Shown here: positions 32,198-40,211 of the stretch, piece by piece | Layout: every line of letters starts with the position of its first letter | Numbering within the stretch: the stretch's first letter is position 1 | Position numbers and translations under genes: made by a program | Notes under the pieces: generated by a model | Seen by the model: the letters and a program-made list of their open reading frames with translations, nothing else | What the model was told of the DNA's origin: nothing | Databases searched by the model: none | Source of the DNA: Citrobacter amalonaticus | GTDB taxonomy: Bacteria > Pseudomonadota > Gammaproteobacteria > Enterobacterales > Enterobacteriaceae | Direction: 5' to 3' | NCBI RefSeq assembly: GCF_001559075.2 | Contig: NZ_CP014015.2 | Coordinates: forward strand, 186,001 to 250,000 | Length of the DNA stretch: 64,000 nucleotides

Positions 32198-33787
32198 ATG
32201 ACGCAACCTTTGCTCGCCATTGACAATCTGACGCTGGGATTTCGTAAGCAGGAAACCGTCCGCACGGTGGTTAACGCGGTGTCGTTGCGCGTGGAGGCCG
32301 GCGAAACGCTGGCGCTGGTAGGAGAATCCGGTTCCGGCAAGAGTGTTACCGCGCTGTCGATTCTGCGCCTGCTACCGACTCCGCCCGCCGTGTATCTCGG
32401 CGGCGATATCCGTTTTCACGGCGAGTCCTTACTGCACGCCAGTGAGCAGACCCTGCGCGGCGTGCGCGGCAACAAGATCGCCATGATTTTCCAGGAGCCG
32501 ATGGTGTCGCTGAACCCGCTCCATAACCTCGAAAAACAGCTCTATGAAGTACTTTCCCTACACCGGGGTATGCGCCGGGAAGCGGCGCGCGCAGAGATAT
32601 TAAGCTGTCTCGATCGGGTCGGTATTCGGCAGGCGGCAACCCGGCTGGGCGATTATCCGCACCAGCTTTCCGGCGGCGAGCGTCAGCGAGTGATGATTGC
32701 GATGGCGCTGTTAACGCGACCCGAATTGCTCATCGCCGATGAACCAACTACCGCGCTGGATGTCTCGGTCCAGGCGCAGATCCTGCAACTGCTGCGTGAA
32801 CTCCAGCGCGAGCTGAATATGGGGATGCTGTTCATCACCCATAATCTCAGTATTGTCAGAAAACTCGCCGACAGCGTAGCAGTGATGCAAAACGGGCAAT
32901 GCGTTGAGCAAAACCGGGCTGCTCCCCTGCTCCACGCGCCTGCGCATCCCTATACGCAGAAATTGCTTAACAGCGAACCGGCGGGCGATCCAGTCTCTTT
33001 GCCGGAGGGGCAGTCACCCCTTCTCAGGGTCGAGGATTTACGCGTCGCCTTTCCCATTCGCAAAGGCATCCTTAAGCGTGTGGTGGCAAACAATGAGGTG
33101 GTGAAAGGCATCAGTTTCAGTCTGCAACCGGGTGAAACGCTGGGGCTGGTCGGTGAGTCAGGTTCGGGGAAAAGTACCACCGGGCTGGCGCTCCTGCGGC
33201 TTATCGGCTCCCAGGGCAGCATAGAGTTTGACGGCCAACAGTTACAACATCTTAAACGCCGACAGCTGTTGCCCGTGCGTCATCGTATCCAGGTGGTCTT
33301 CCAGGATCCCAACTCCTCGTTGAATCCGCGACTGAGCGTGTTGCAAATCATTGAAGAGGGGCTGCGCGTTCACCAGCCAGCGCTCTCAGCCGAACAGCGC
33401 GAGCAGCAGGTCATGGCGGTGATGGCGGAAGTGGGACTGGATGCCGACACGCGCCACCGCTATCCAGCGGAGTTTTCCGGCGGTCAGCGCCAGCGGATTG
33501 CGATTGCCAGAGCGTTGATCCTGAAACCGTCATTGATTGTTCTTGATGAACCGACGTCATCTCTCGACCGGACCGTGCAGGCGCAAATTCTCGCGCTGTT
33601 GAAATCGCTACAGCAAAAGCATCGCCTGGCCTATATCTTCATAAGCCACGATCTGCACGTGGTGCGCGCGTTATGCCATCAGGTGATTGTACTGAGACAG
33701 GGAGAGGTTATCGAGCAGGGGCAATGCGAGCACGTCTTTAGCGCACCACAACAGGCGTATACGCGTCAGCTTCTCACGCTAAGCTGA
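32198..33787 (+). CDS. yejF: YejF, tandem ABC ATPase of the YejABEF importer
   Basis: A 529-residue protein, exactly the E. coli length from ATG 32198, containing two complete ABC domains in one chain. Domain 1: Walker A GESGSGKSVTA, signature LSGGERQRV, Walker B LLIADEPTTALD. Domain 2 from about residue 270: GESGSGKSTTG, FSGGQRQRI, LIVLDEPTSSLD. The C-terminal oligopeptide-type extension is present. It energises uptake through YejBE. Last gene of the operon; yejG converges 3 bases after its stop. Confidence 0.96.
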   Translation: MTQPLLAIDNLTLGFRKQETVRTVVNAVSLRVEAGETLALVGESGSGKSVTALSILRLLPTPPAVYLGGDIRFHGESLLHASEQTLRGVRGNKIAMIFQEPMVSLNPLHNLEKQLYEVLSLHRGMRREAARAEILSCLDRVGIRQAATRLGDYPHQLSGGERQRVMIAMALLTRPELLIADEPTTALDVSVQAQILQLLRELQRELNMGMLFITHNLSIVRKLADSVAVMQNGQCVEQNRAAPLLHAPAHPYTQKLLNSEPAGDPVSLPEGQSPLLRVEDLRVAFPIRKGILKRVVANNEVVKGISFSLQPGETLGLVGESGSGKSTTGLALLRLIGSQGSIEFDGQQLQHLKRRQLLPVRHRIQVVFQDPNSSLNPRLSVLQIIEEGLRVHQPALSAEQREQQVMAVMAEVGLDADTRHRYPAEFSGGQRQRIAIARALILKPSLIVLDEPTSSLDRTVQAQILALLKSLQQKHRLAYIFISHDLHVVRALCHQVIVLRQGEVIEQGQCEHVFSAPQQAYTRQLLTLS

Positions 33788-33790
33788 TGC

Positions 33791-34135
33791 TCAAAATGGA
33801 TTGTTGTTAGAAAACGGTTCGGCAATGGCCACGCCAAAGTTTTTCAGACGACAGGTCGCAGCAAATTCGTCCTGGCGATTCACAAACAGGCACGGTTCGC
33901 CTTCACATTCCAGTACGGAACATGGCACTTCGATATCACTGAGCGCCTGACTGAGTTTATGCATCACCGGCCAGGCGCTATCGCCATCCGGACTCAGCAG
34001 TTTAAGCGCCACCAGACTGTTTTCAACGCTTTGGCCATTTTGCGGAATCGGTTCAACTTTCGAACCTGCGAAACCCGCTGACCAACGATAGTTCTGTGGT
34101 AAGCGATGAACGATTGAGAGCTGTAATGTTGTCAC
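33791..34135 (-). CDS. yejG: YejG, conserved protein of unknown function
   Basis: A 114-residue cytoplasmic protein matching E. coli YejG in length when started at the GTG 34135 (TTLQLSIVHRLPQNYRW follows); GGGGAAAG on the minus strand gives a ribosome-binding site. A longer frame to 34156 is less likely. No signal peptide or membrane segment. Three Cys are near the C-terminus (VPCSVLECEGEPCLF, with a fourth in TCRLK). Function unknown; convergent with yejF. Confidence 0.85.
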   Translation of the reverse strand: MTTLQLSIVHRLPQNYRWSAGFAGSKVEPIPQNGQSVENSLVALKLLSPDGDSAWPVMHKLSQALSDIEVPCSVLECEGEPCLFVNRQDEFAATCRLKNFGVAIAEPFSNNNPF

Positions 34136-34414
34136 TTTCTTTCCCCGGAAGTACAATCACTTCACAATTTATTTACATCCATATTAACACATCATTGACA
34201 ATCCGTCCTTAAACGGTTGCATAACGTGGCAATCCTTATCCCGCGTGGCCAGTATGGTCGGTATGGCCTTTATTAAAATAGATGTTTCCAGTCGGGACAG
34301 GAGCGCGGGCTATATGTACCCGTTTCTGCGATCTAACTCAACCTTTTTAACTACAATGATGTGACTTTTTACATAAATTGATTTTACATAAAATAAACAT
34401 ATATCGGGGAAATG

Positions 34415-34477
34415 ATGGAATCGTCGTTGACGTACATCAACAAAGGAAGCCAAACGGCTTCCATGTTGTGTATTTGA
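34415..34477 (+). CDS. Possible 20-residue small ORF upstream of the bcr 3' end
   Basis: ATG ATG at 34412/34415 follows TCGGGGA and opens 20 codons (MESSLTYINK...) ending in TGA at 34477, abutting the convergent bcr stop. A TTTTACATAAA direct repeat (34367 and 34382) with a TAAAAT -10-like box lies upstream. The bcr terminator stem falls inside this ORF, so it may be fortuitous. The rest of the 342-bp yejG-bcr gap shows no gene. Confidence 0.2.
   Translation: MESSLTYINKGSQTASMLCI
34442..34462 (-). terminator. Probable terminator of the rsuA-bcr operon
   Basis: On the minus strand GGAAGCC-GTTT-GGCTTCC followed by TTTG, 16 bases after the bcr stop. The T-run is short, so strength is uncertain. 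Confidence 0.65.
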
Positions 34478-35668
34478 TCACCGTTTTTTCGGGCGGCTCG
34501 CATAGAGATAGAACAAAATTGAACAGCTTGCACAGAAGGCTATAGACCAAATCATCGGCCAGGCTGAGTTAAACGTTGCCAGAGAGAGTAATGCACCAAC
34601 GAGCGCGCCAATGCCAAAGCGGAAGGTACCTGCCAGCGATGAGGCCGTTCCCGCCATATGCGGGAACTCATCGAGGATCACTGCCATCGCATTGGAGGAG
34701 ATCATCGACACGCAGCCGACAAAGACCGCCACCCCCAGCACCAGCGCCCAGAAACCGACGCCAAACAGCGCACTCAGTACCATCCACACCGCCATCGCCA
34801 GTTGGATCCACAATCCAGTACGGAACATGTTCAGCGCACCGATCCGGCGCACGAAGCGACTGTTAAAAATCGTCATAATGAACAAAAAGACGATGTTCAG
34901 CGCGAAGTAGTAGCCAAAATCCTGCGGCGATACGTGGTTGATTTCGATATACACGAAAGGCCCGGCGCTGAGAAAGGAGAACATCCCGGCAAAGCTAAAG
35001 CCGCTTGCCAGCATATAGCTCAGCACCCGCTTATGGCGAAAAAGCGAAGCAAAATTACCTATCGTCGTGCGGATATGAAACGGCTGGCGCTTTTCAACCG
35101 GTAACGTCTCTTTAATGAGCGTTGCGATCATGACTGAGGCCAGAACCGCGGCGATCGCCAGGATCCAGAAGATAGAGTGCCAGCTCAGCCACACCAGCAC
35201 CCAACCGCCGATGATTGGCGCCATCAGCGGCGCGATCGTGGTCACCAGCATGACGAACGACATCATGCGGGAGAACTCTTCTTTAGGATACATATCGCGC
35301 ATCAGCGCATTGATCACCACGCTGGCAGCGGCCGCCGCCAGACCGTGGAAGAATCGCATCACAATCAGCTGATCGATGGTCTGCGCCAGCGCACAGGCTA
35401 CGGCGGCGGCAGCGAACACCAACGTGCCGCCGAGGATCACCGGTTTTCGCCCGAGGCTATCCGCCATCGGCCCGTACAGCAACTGCCCGACGGCGAAGCC
35501 CAGAATATAGGTACTGAGCGTCATCTGCGCACTGCCCGCCGGCACACCAAACTGCTCGGAGATCACCGGTAGCGCCGGAAGGTACATATCGATCGACAGC
35601 GGCATCAACATAGCCAGCAGACCGAGAATAAAAACAATGGCAAAGGACGAGTGCTGCCGGGTGGTCAC
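34478..35668 (-). CDS. bcr: Bcr/CflA family multidrug efflux MFS transporter
   Basis: A 396-residue DHA1-type proton antiporter with twelve membrane segments; E. coli Bcr confers bicyclomycin and sulfonamide resistance and exports cysteine. Motif A after helix 2 reads YGPMADSLGRKPVILGG, and the helix 1 signature MPLSIDMYLPALPVI is typical of Bcr/CflA. rsuA lies 16 bases upstream on the same strand, as in E. coli, so the two are likely co-transcribed. Confidence 0.94.
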   Translation of the reverse strand: MTTRQHSSFAIVFILGLLAMLMPLSIDMYLPALPVISEQFGVPAGSAQMTLSTYILGFAVGQLLYGPMADSLGRKPVILGGTLVFAAAAVACALAQTIDQLIVMRFFHGLAAAAASVVINALMRDMYPKEEFSRMMSFVMLVTTIAPLMAPIIGGWVLVWLSWHSIFWILAIAAVLASVMIATLIKETLPVEKRQPFHIRTTIGNFASLFRHKRVLSYMLASGFSFAGMFSFLSAGPFVYIEINHVSPQDFGYYFALNIVFLFIMTIFNSRFVRRIGALNMFRTGLWIQLAMAVWMVLSALFGVGFWALVLGVAVFVGCVSMISSNAMAVILDEFPHMAGTASSLAGTFRFGIGALVGALLSLATFNSAWPMIWSIAFCASCSILFYLYASRPKKR

Positions 35669-35684
35669 AAAAAAACTCCTGAAT

Positions 35685-36392
35685 TTAGCTGGACGTCATG
35701 CCGACGCTGGCAATTTCTGCGTCTGTCAATGGGCGATACTCACCAGGTTCAAGGTCAGCATCAAGGGTAATAGCGCCTATCCGTTCGCGGTGCAGTTCGA
35801 CCACATGGTTACCCACGGCGGCAAACATCCGTTTTACCTGATGATAGCGTCCTTCGCTGATGGTCAGACGCACCTGCGTCGGGGTGATAACCTCAAGCAC
35901 AGCCGGCTTCGTGAGATCTTTTTCATTATGTAACTGCACGCCTTTCGCAAACTGCGCTGCGGTATCTTCGGCAACGGGCGACTCCAGGGTGACCAGATAC
36001 GTTTTCTCGCAGTGGTGACGCGGAGAGGTGATGCGGTGCGACCACTGCCCATCGTCAGTCATCAGCACCAGACCGGTGGTGTCGATATCCAGGCGACCCG
36101 CAGCGTGTAATTTATGCGCGACCGGCTCATCCAGGAAATACAGGATCGTCGGATGATCCGGGTCATCGGTCGAACATACGTAGCCCTGAGGTTTATTAAG
36201 CATAAAGTAACGCGGGCCGTTTTGCTGAACCAGCGTGTTGCCATCATATTCTACGTCGTGTTCTGGCAGCAGTTTGAACGCGGTATTCCGGATGATTTCA
36301 CCATCCACGGTAACACGGCTACCGCGGATCTCACGCCCGGCAATAGCGCGGCTGACGCCGAGTTGCTGAGCGATAAATTTATCAAGTCGCAT
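35685..36392 (-). CDS. rsuA: 16S rRNA pseudouridine(516) synthase RsuA
   Basis: A 235-residue enzyme (four longer than E. coli) that isomerises U516 of 16S rRNA. An N-terminal S4 RNA-binding domain (MRLDKFIAQQLGVSRAIAGR, residues 1-50) precedes the RsuA/RluB catalytic domain with the active-site Asp in GRLDIDTTGLVLMTDDG and ISEGRYHQVKRMFAAVG. Divergent from radD with 151 bp between the starts. Upstream of bcr in one operon. Confidence 0.95.
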   Translation of the reverse strand: MRLDKFIAQQLGVSRAIAGREIRGSRVTVDGEIIRNTAFKLLPEHDVEYDGNTLVQQNGPRYFMLNKPQGYVCSTDDPDHPTILYFLDEPVAHKLHAAGRLDIDTTGLVLMTDDGQWSHRITSPRHHCEKTYLVTLESPVAEDTAAQFAKGVQLHNEKDLTKPAVLEVITPTQVRLTISEGRYHQVKRMFAAVGNHVVELHRERIGAITLDADLEPGEYRPLTDAEIASVGMTSS

Positions 36393-36543
36393 GAGTGTGA
36401 TTTTGCCTGTAAAAATACGGGAATCGGGCGCATCGCCCGAAAAGTGGAGCCGTTATCTGCCCAGTATAGCGGGCTAACAACATCCCTCAAGGGAAAACGA
36501 TTCGTGGCATACTATACCCGAGTTCGTTACGTATTGTGAGACC

Positions 36544-38304
36544 ATGATTTTTACACTTCGCCCCTACCAGCAAGAAGCCGTGGATGCCACGCTCAACTAT
36601 TTCCGTCGCCATCGCACGCCTGCGGTGATTGTGCTGCCTACTGGCGCCGGTAAAAGCCTGGTGATTGCCGAACTGGCGCGCGTTGCCAGAGGCCGCGTGC
36701 TGGTACTGGCACACGTGAAAGAGCTGGTGGCGCAAAACCATGCCAAATACTGCGCGTTGGGGCTGGAAGCCGATATTTTTGCCGCCGGACTCAAGCGCAA
36801 AGAGAGCCACGGTAAAGTGGTGTTCGGTAGCGTTCAGTCCGTGGCTCGCAATCTGGACGCCTTCCAGAGCGAGTTTTCGCTGCTGATTGTTGATGAATGC
36901 CATCGTATCGGTGATGACGAAGAGAGCCAGTATCAGCAGATCCTCACCCATCTGAGCAACGCCAATCCCCACATTCGCCTGCTGGGGCTGACCGCCACCC
37001 CTTTTCGTCTGGGCAAAGGCTGGATCTATCATTTTCACTACCACGGTATGGTACGCGGCGACGATAAGGCACTGTTTCGCGACTGCATTTACGAACTGCC
37101 GCTGCGCTATATGATTAAGCACGGCTATCTCACACCGCCGGAACGCCTCGATATGCCGGTGGTGCAGTACGATTTCAGCCGCCTGCAGGCGCAAAGCAAC
37201 GGTCTGTTTAGCGAAGCCGATCTGAACCGTGAGCTGAAAAAGCAGCAGCGCATCACGCCGCACATCATCAGCCAGATTGTTGAATTCGCCCAGACCCGCA
37301 AAGGGGTGATGATTTTTGCCGCCACCGTTGAGCATGCCAAAGAGATTGCCGGGCTGCTGCCTGAAGAGGATTCCGCGCTGATTACCGGCGACACGCCGGG
37401 TCCTGAACGCGATGAGCTGATAGACGCGTTTAAAGCCGAGCGTTTTCGTTATCTGGTCAACGTCTCCGTCTTAACCACCGGCTTCGATGCTCCGCACGTC
37501 GATCTCATTGCCATTCTGCGTCCCACCGAGTCAGTCAGTTTGTACCAACAAATTGTGGGCCGTGGCCTGCGTCTCGCACCGGGAAAAACGGACTGTTTGA
37601 TTCTTGATTACGCCGGTAACCCGCACGATCTCTATTCTCCAGAGGTGGGGAGTCCGAAAGGCAAAAGTGATAATGTGCCGGTCCAGGTCTTCTGCCCGGC
37701 CTGCGGTTTCGCGAATACCTTCTGGGGCAAAACCACCGCTGACGGTACGCTGATCGAACATTTCGGCCGCCGCTGTCAGGGCTGGTTTGAAGATGATGAA
37801 GGACACCGCGAGCAGTGCGATTTTCGCTTCCGCTTTAAAAACTGTCCGCAGTGCAATGCCGAAAACGACATTGCCGCCCGCCGCTGCCGGGAATGCGATA
37901 CGATCCTTGTCGATCCCGACGACATGCTGAAAGCCGCGCTGAAACTGAAAGACGCCCTGGTGCTCCGCTGTAGCGGCATGACGTTGCAGCACGGCCATGA
38001 CGAGAAAGGCGAATGGCTGAAAATCACCTACTATGACGAAGACGGTGCGGACGTCAGCGAACGCTTTCGCCTGCAAACCCCTGCCCAGCGTACGGCGTTT
38101 GAACAACTGTTTATCCGCCCGCATGCCCGCACGCCAGGCGTGCCGCTACGCTGGATCACGGCGGCGGATATCCTCGCGCAGCAACCATTGTTACGCCATC
38201 CCGACTTTGTGGTAGCACGGATGAAAGGTCAGTACTGGCAGGTGCGGGAAAAAGTGTTCGATTATGAGGGACGCTTCCGTCGGGCACATGAATTACGCGG
38301 ATAA
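36544..38304 (+). CDS. radD: RadD (YejH), superfamily 2 DNA repair ATPase
   Basis: A 586-residue SF2 helicase-like ATPase involved in recombination intermediates and double-strand break repair with RecA (family knowledge). Motifs: Q-like RPYQQEAVDA, Walker A LPTGAGKSLVI, Walker B VDECHRIGD, motif III GLTATPFRLG, motif V LTTGFDAPHVD and VI QQIVGRGLR. After the helicase core, a zinc-binding region has CPACGFANTF, CPQCNAEND and CRECDTI (residues about 380-455). Follows the divergent rsuA start as in E. coli; rplY comes next with its own promoter. Confidence 0.94.
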   Translation: MIFTLRPYQQEAVDATLNYFRRHRTPAVIVLPTGAGKSLVIAELARVARGRVLVLAHVKELVAQNHAKYCALGLEADIFAAGLKRKESHGKVVFGSVQSVARNLDAFQSEFSLLIVDECHRIGDDEESQYQQILTHLSNANPHIRLLGLTATPFRLGKGWIYHFHYHGMVRGDDKALFRDCIYELPLRYMIKHGYLTPPERLDMPVVQYDFSRLQAQSNGLFSEADLNRELKKQQRITPHIISQIVEFAQTRKGVMIFAATVEHAKEIAGLLPEEDSALITGDTPGPERDELIDAFKAERFRYLVNVSVLTTGFDAPHVDLIAILRPTESVSLYQQIVGRGLRLAPGKTDCLILDYAGNPHDLYSPEVGSPKGKSDNVPVQVFCPACGFANTFWGKTTADGTLIEHFGRRCQGWFEDDEGHREQCDFRFRFKNCPQCNAENDIAARRCRECDTILVDPDDMLKAALKLKDALVLRCSGMTLQHGHDEKGEWLKITYYDEDGADVSERFRLQTPAQRTAFEQLFIRPHARTPGVPLRWITAADILAQQPLLRHPDFVVARMKGQYWQVREKVFDYEGRFRRAHELRG

Positions 38305-38337
38305 TCGTACTTTTGATTGATGTAACGGGCGTTTGAG

Positions 38338-38428
38338 TATAGAATCTCGCCCGCTTTTGCATACGCAAAGCAGATCACTTACCTGTTGCTGGGTCGCCTG
38401 TAGCAGGAATTATTAAAGAGAGATTTAA
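38338..38428 (+). promoter_or_regulatory. rplY promoter and 5' leader
   Basis: A TATAGA -10 box at 38338-38343 lies 15 bp after TTGATG or 19 bp after TTGATT as -35. The leader contains CCTGTTGC and GTAGCAGG (38381-38406) which can pair with two wobbles. rplY in gamma-proteobacteria is known to be autoregulated by L25 through a leader resembling its 5S rRNA site; the fit here was judged by eye only. AGAGAGA precedes the ATG. Confidence 0.55.
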
Positions 38429-38713
38429 ATGTTTACTATCAACGCTGAAGTACGTAAAGAGCAGGGTAAGGGTGCGAGCCGCCGCCTGCGTGCCGCTAAC
38501 AAGTTCCCGGCAATCATCTACGGTGGCAAAGAAGCCCCGATTGCTATCGAACTGGACCACGATTCCATCATGAACATGCAAGCTAAAGAAGGTTTCTATA
38601 GCGACGTTCTGACCATCGTTGTTGACGGTAAAGAAGTAAAAGTTAAAGCTCAGGCTGTACAGCGTCACGCGTTCAAGCCGAAGCTGACTCACATCGACTT
38701 CGTTCGCGCGTAA
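38429..38713 (+). CDS. rplY: 50S ribosomal protein L25
   Basis: A 94-residue single-domain L25 that binds loop E of 5S rRNA. Begins MFTINAEVRKEQGKGASRR, with the basic loop and the GGKEAPIAIELDH stretch typical of the short gamma-proteobacterial form without a CTC extension. Strong codon bias of a highly expressed gene. Flanked by its own promoter and leader and by a terminator 18 bp after the stop. Confidence 0.98.
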   Translation: MFTINAEVRKEQGKGASRRLRAANKFPAIIYGGKEAPIAIELDHDSIMNMQAKEGFYSDVLTIVVDGKEVKVKAQAVQRHAFKPKLTHIDFVRA

Positions 38714-38730
38714 TCGCCAACAAGTTGAAG

Positions 38731-38757
38731 AAAACCCCGCTCCGGCGGGGTTTTTTT
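38731..38757 (+). terminator. Rho-independent terminator of rplY
   Basis: AACCCCGC-TCC-GCGGGGTT stem followed by a run of T; lies between convergent rplY and yejK. The A-rich left flank lets it work weakly in the other direction. Confidence 0.92.
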
Positions 38758-38764
38758 ATGGCGT

Positions 38765-39772
38765 TTAATTACCGCTCGAGGTACGACGCTGAAGCTGATC
38801 GCGCAGGTTCGGCGGCGTGCCTTTAATGGTCAACGTATCCGTTGCCGGATCCCAGAAAATACGCTCGCCCAGCAGCATCGCGTCAAAGTTAATGGTTAAC
38901 CCGCCGCCGCTGCCGGCATATTTGGTCAATTGGCGCAGCGTGCTGCGATCGGCCGGGAAGCTCTCTTCCAGTTCATAGCCCTTCTCTGCCGTAAATTCGC
39001 TAAAGCTCACTTCACTGACGCCAGAAAGCTCTTTTGACAGCGACTCCAGCTCAATCTCTTCACCGGCCTGAAGCTGCTCGTTGCAGTAGCTGTACACCTG
39101 CTGGCGCACGTTCTGACGCTCGGCCTTATCCAGTTGCGCTTCAGCGGTGAAGTCATCGACCGCCTGCAGCAGTCCACGGTTTTGCGCCTTAGCGTTAAGA
39201 CCTTCGCTGGCCCCGAGGAAATCCATAAAGAAGTCGGCCACTTTGCGCCCTACTCGCCCCTTCAGGAAGGTCAGATAACGGGTCGATTCCGGGTTGGTTT
39301 CCCACTCGGTCAGATCGATACGCGCGACGATATCCGCATGGTTGATATCCAGATAGTGCGTCGGGTTGATATCCAGATTCTCATTGACGCGCATGCTGCT
39401 TAAGTTGTTCAGCACCGCCACCAGTAAATACTCTACCGCCAGATAGCGATAGTGACAGAACAGCACAATGCCGCCGTCGGCAAACGGGTATTTGGCGAGC
39501 TCGTCACGCAAACGTCCGGTCGCCGCACGGCTAAAGGCGAGAAAATCCTCCTCACCCTGGCGCTGTAAGCGCAGCGCTTGCGCCAGTTCGCTCTCTTCGC
39601 TGAACAGACCATACGCTTTGTTTTTCGCGCTATAGACCCGATGCAGCTCAGCCATCATATCGACAACGGTGTTTGTCGGTTCCAGTAATGAATCGCGCAG
39701 GACCAGCTCAAGGTTTTGCTCATCACGCTTGATAAGCTGGTGCAGGGCAATCTGGTTGATATCCAGACTCAT
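38765..39772 (-). CDS. yejK: Nucleoid-associated protein NdpA/YejK
   Basis: A 335-residue cytoplasmic protein of the NdpA (YejK) family, which associates with the nucleoid and topoisomerases. N-terminus MSLDINQIALHQLIKRDEQN and the central GRVGRKVADFFMDFLG are family marks. Divergent from yejL with 180 bp between the starts. No enzymatic motif seen. Confidence 0.93.
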   Translation of the reverse strand: MSLDINQIALHQLIKRDEQNLELVLRDSLLEPTNTVVDMMAELHRVYSAKNKAYGLFSEESELAQALRLQRQGEEDFLAFSRAATGRLRDELAKYPFADGGIVLFCHYRYLAVEYLLVAVLNNLSSMRVNENLDINPTHYLDINHADIVARIDLTEWETNPESTRYLTFLKGRVGRKVADFFMDFLGASEGLNAKAQNRGLLQAVDDFTAEAQLDKAERQNVRQQVYSYCNEQLQAGEEIELESLSKELSGVSEVSFSEFTAEKGYELEESFPADRSTLRQLTKYAGSGGGLTINFDAMLLGERIFWDPATDTLTIKGTPPNLRDQLQRRTSSGN

Positions 39773-39952
39773 GATAAACTCTCCTTAAAGACCGGGCGGT
39801 ATTCAACCACCACCGGCGAGGCGACGCAACAGAAGATGCAGCGCCGTTTTGCCTGTCGCACGGTAACGCGAATTATTGAGGATAAAAAAGCGGAAAAAAA
39901 ACTGTTGCTACGGTAATATGTTGCCCTTTCATGAATAAACTGATTTCGATTT

Positions 39953-40180
39953 ATGCCACAAATCTCCCGCTATAGTGACGAACACGTTGAACAACTGCTC
40001 ACCGAGATGCTCAACGTACTGGAAAAACATAAGGCGCCGACTGACCTTTCCCTGATGGTGCTGGGAAACATGGTCACCAACCTTATTAATACCAGCATTG
40101 CCCCGGCTCAGCGCCAGGCGATTGCGAACTCTTTTGCCCGCGCATTGCAGTCCTCGGTTAACGACGACAACGCGCGCTAA
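39953..40180 (+). CDS. yejL: YejL, small DUF1414 protein
   Basis: A 75-residue helical cytoplasmic protein of unknown function (PQISRYSDEHVEQLLTEML), same length as E. coli YejL. It precedes yejM by 31 bp and is probably co-transcribed with it. Confidence 0.9.
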   Translation: MPQISRYSDEHVEQLLTEMLNVLEKHKAPTDLSLMVLGNMVTNLINTSIAPAQRQAIANSFARALQSSVNDDNAR

Positions 40181-40211
40181 AAGCCGACTTCGGGGAAACG
40201 AACGACAAGTT

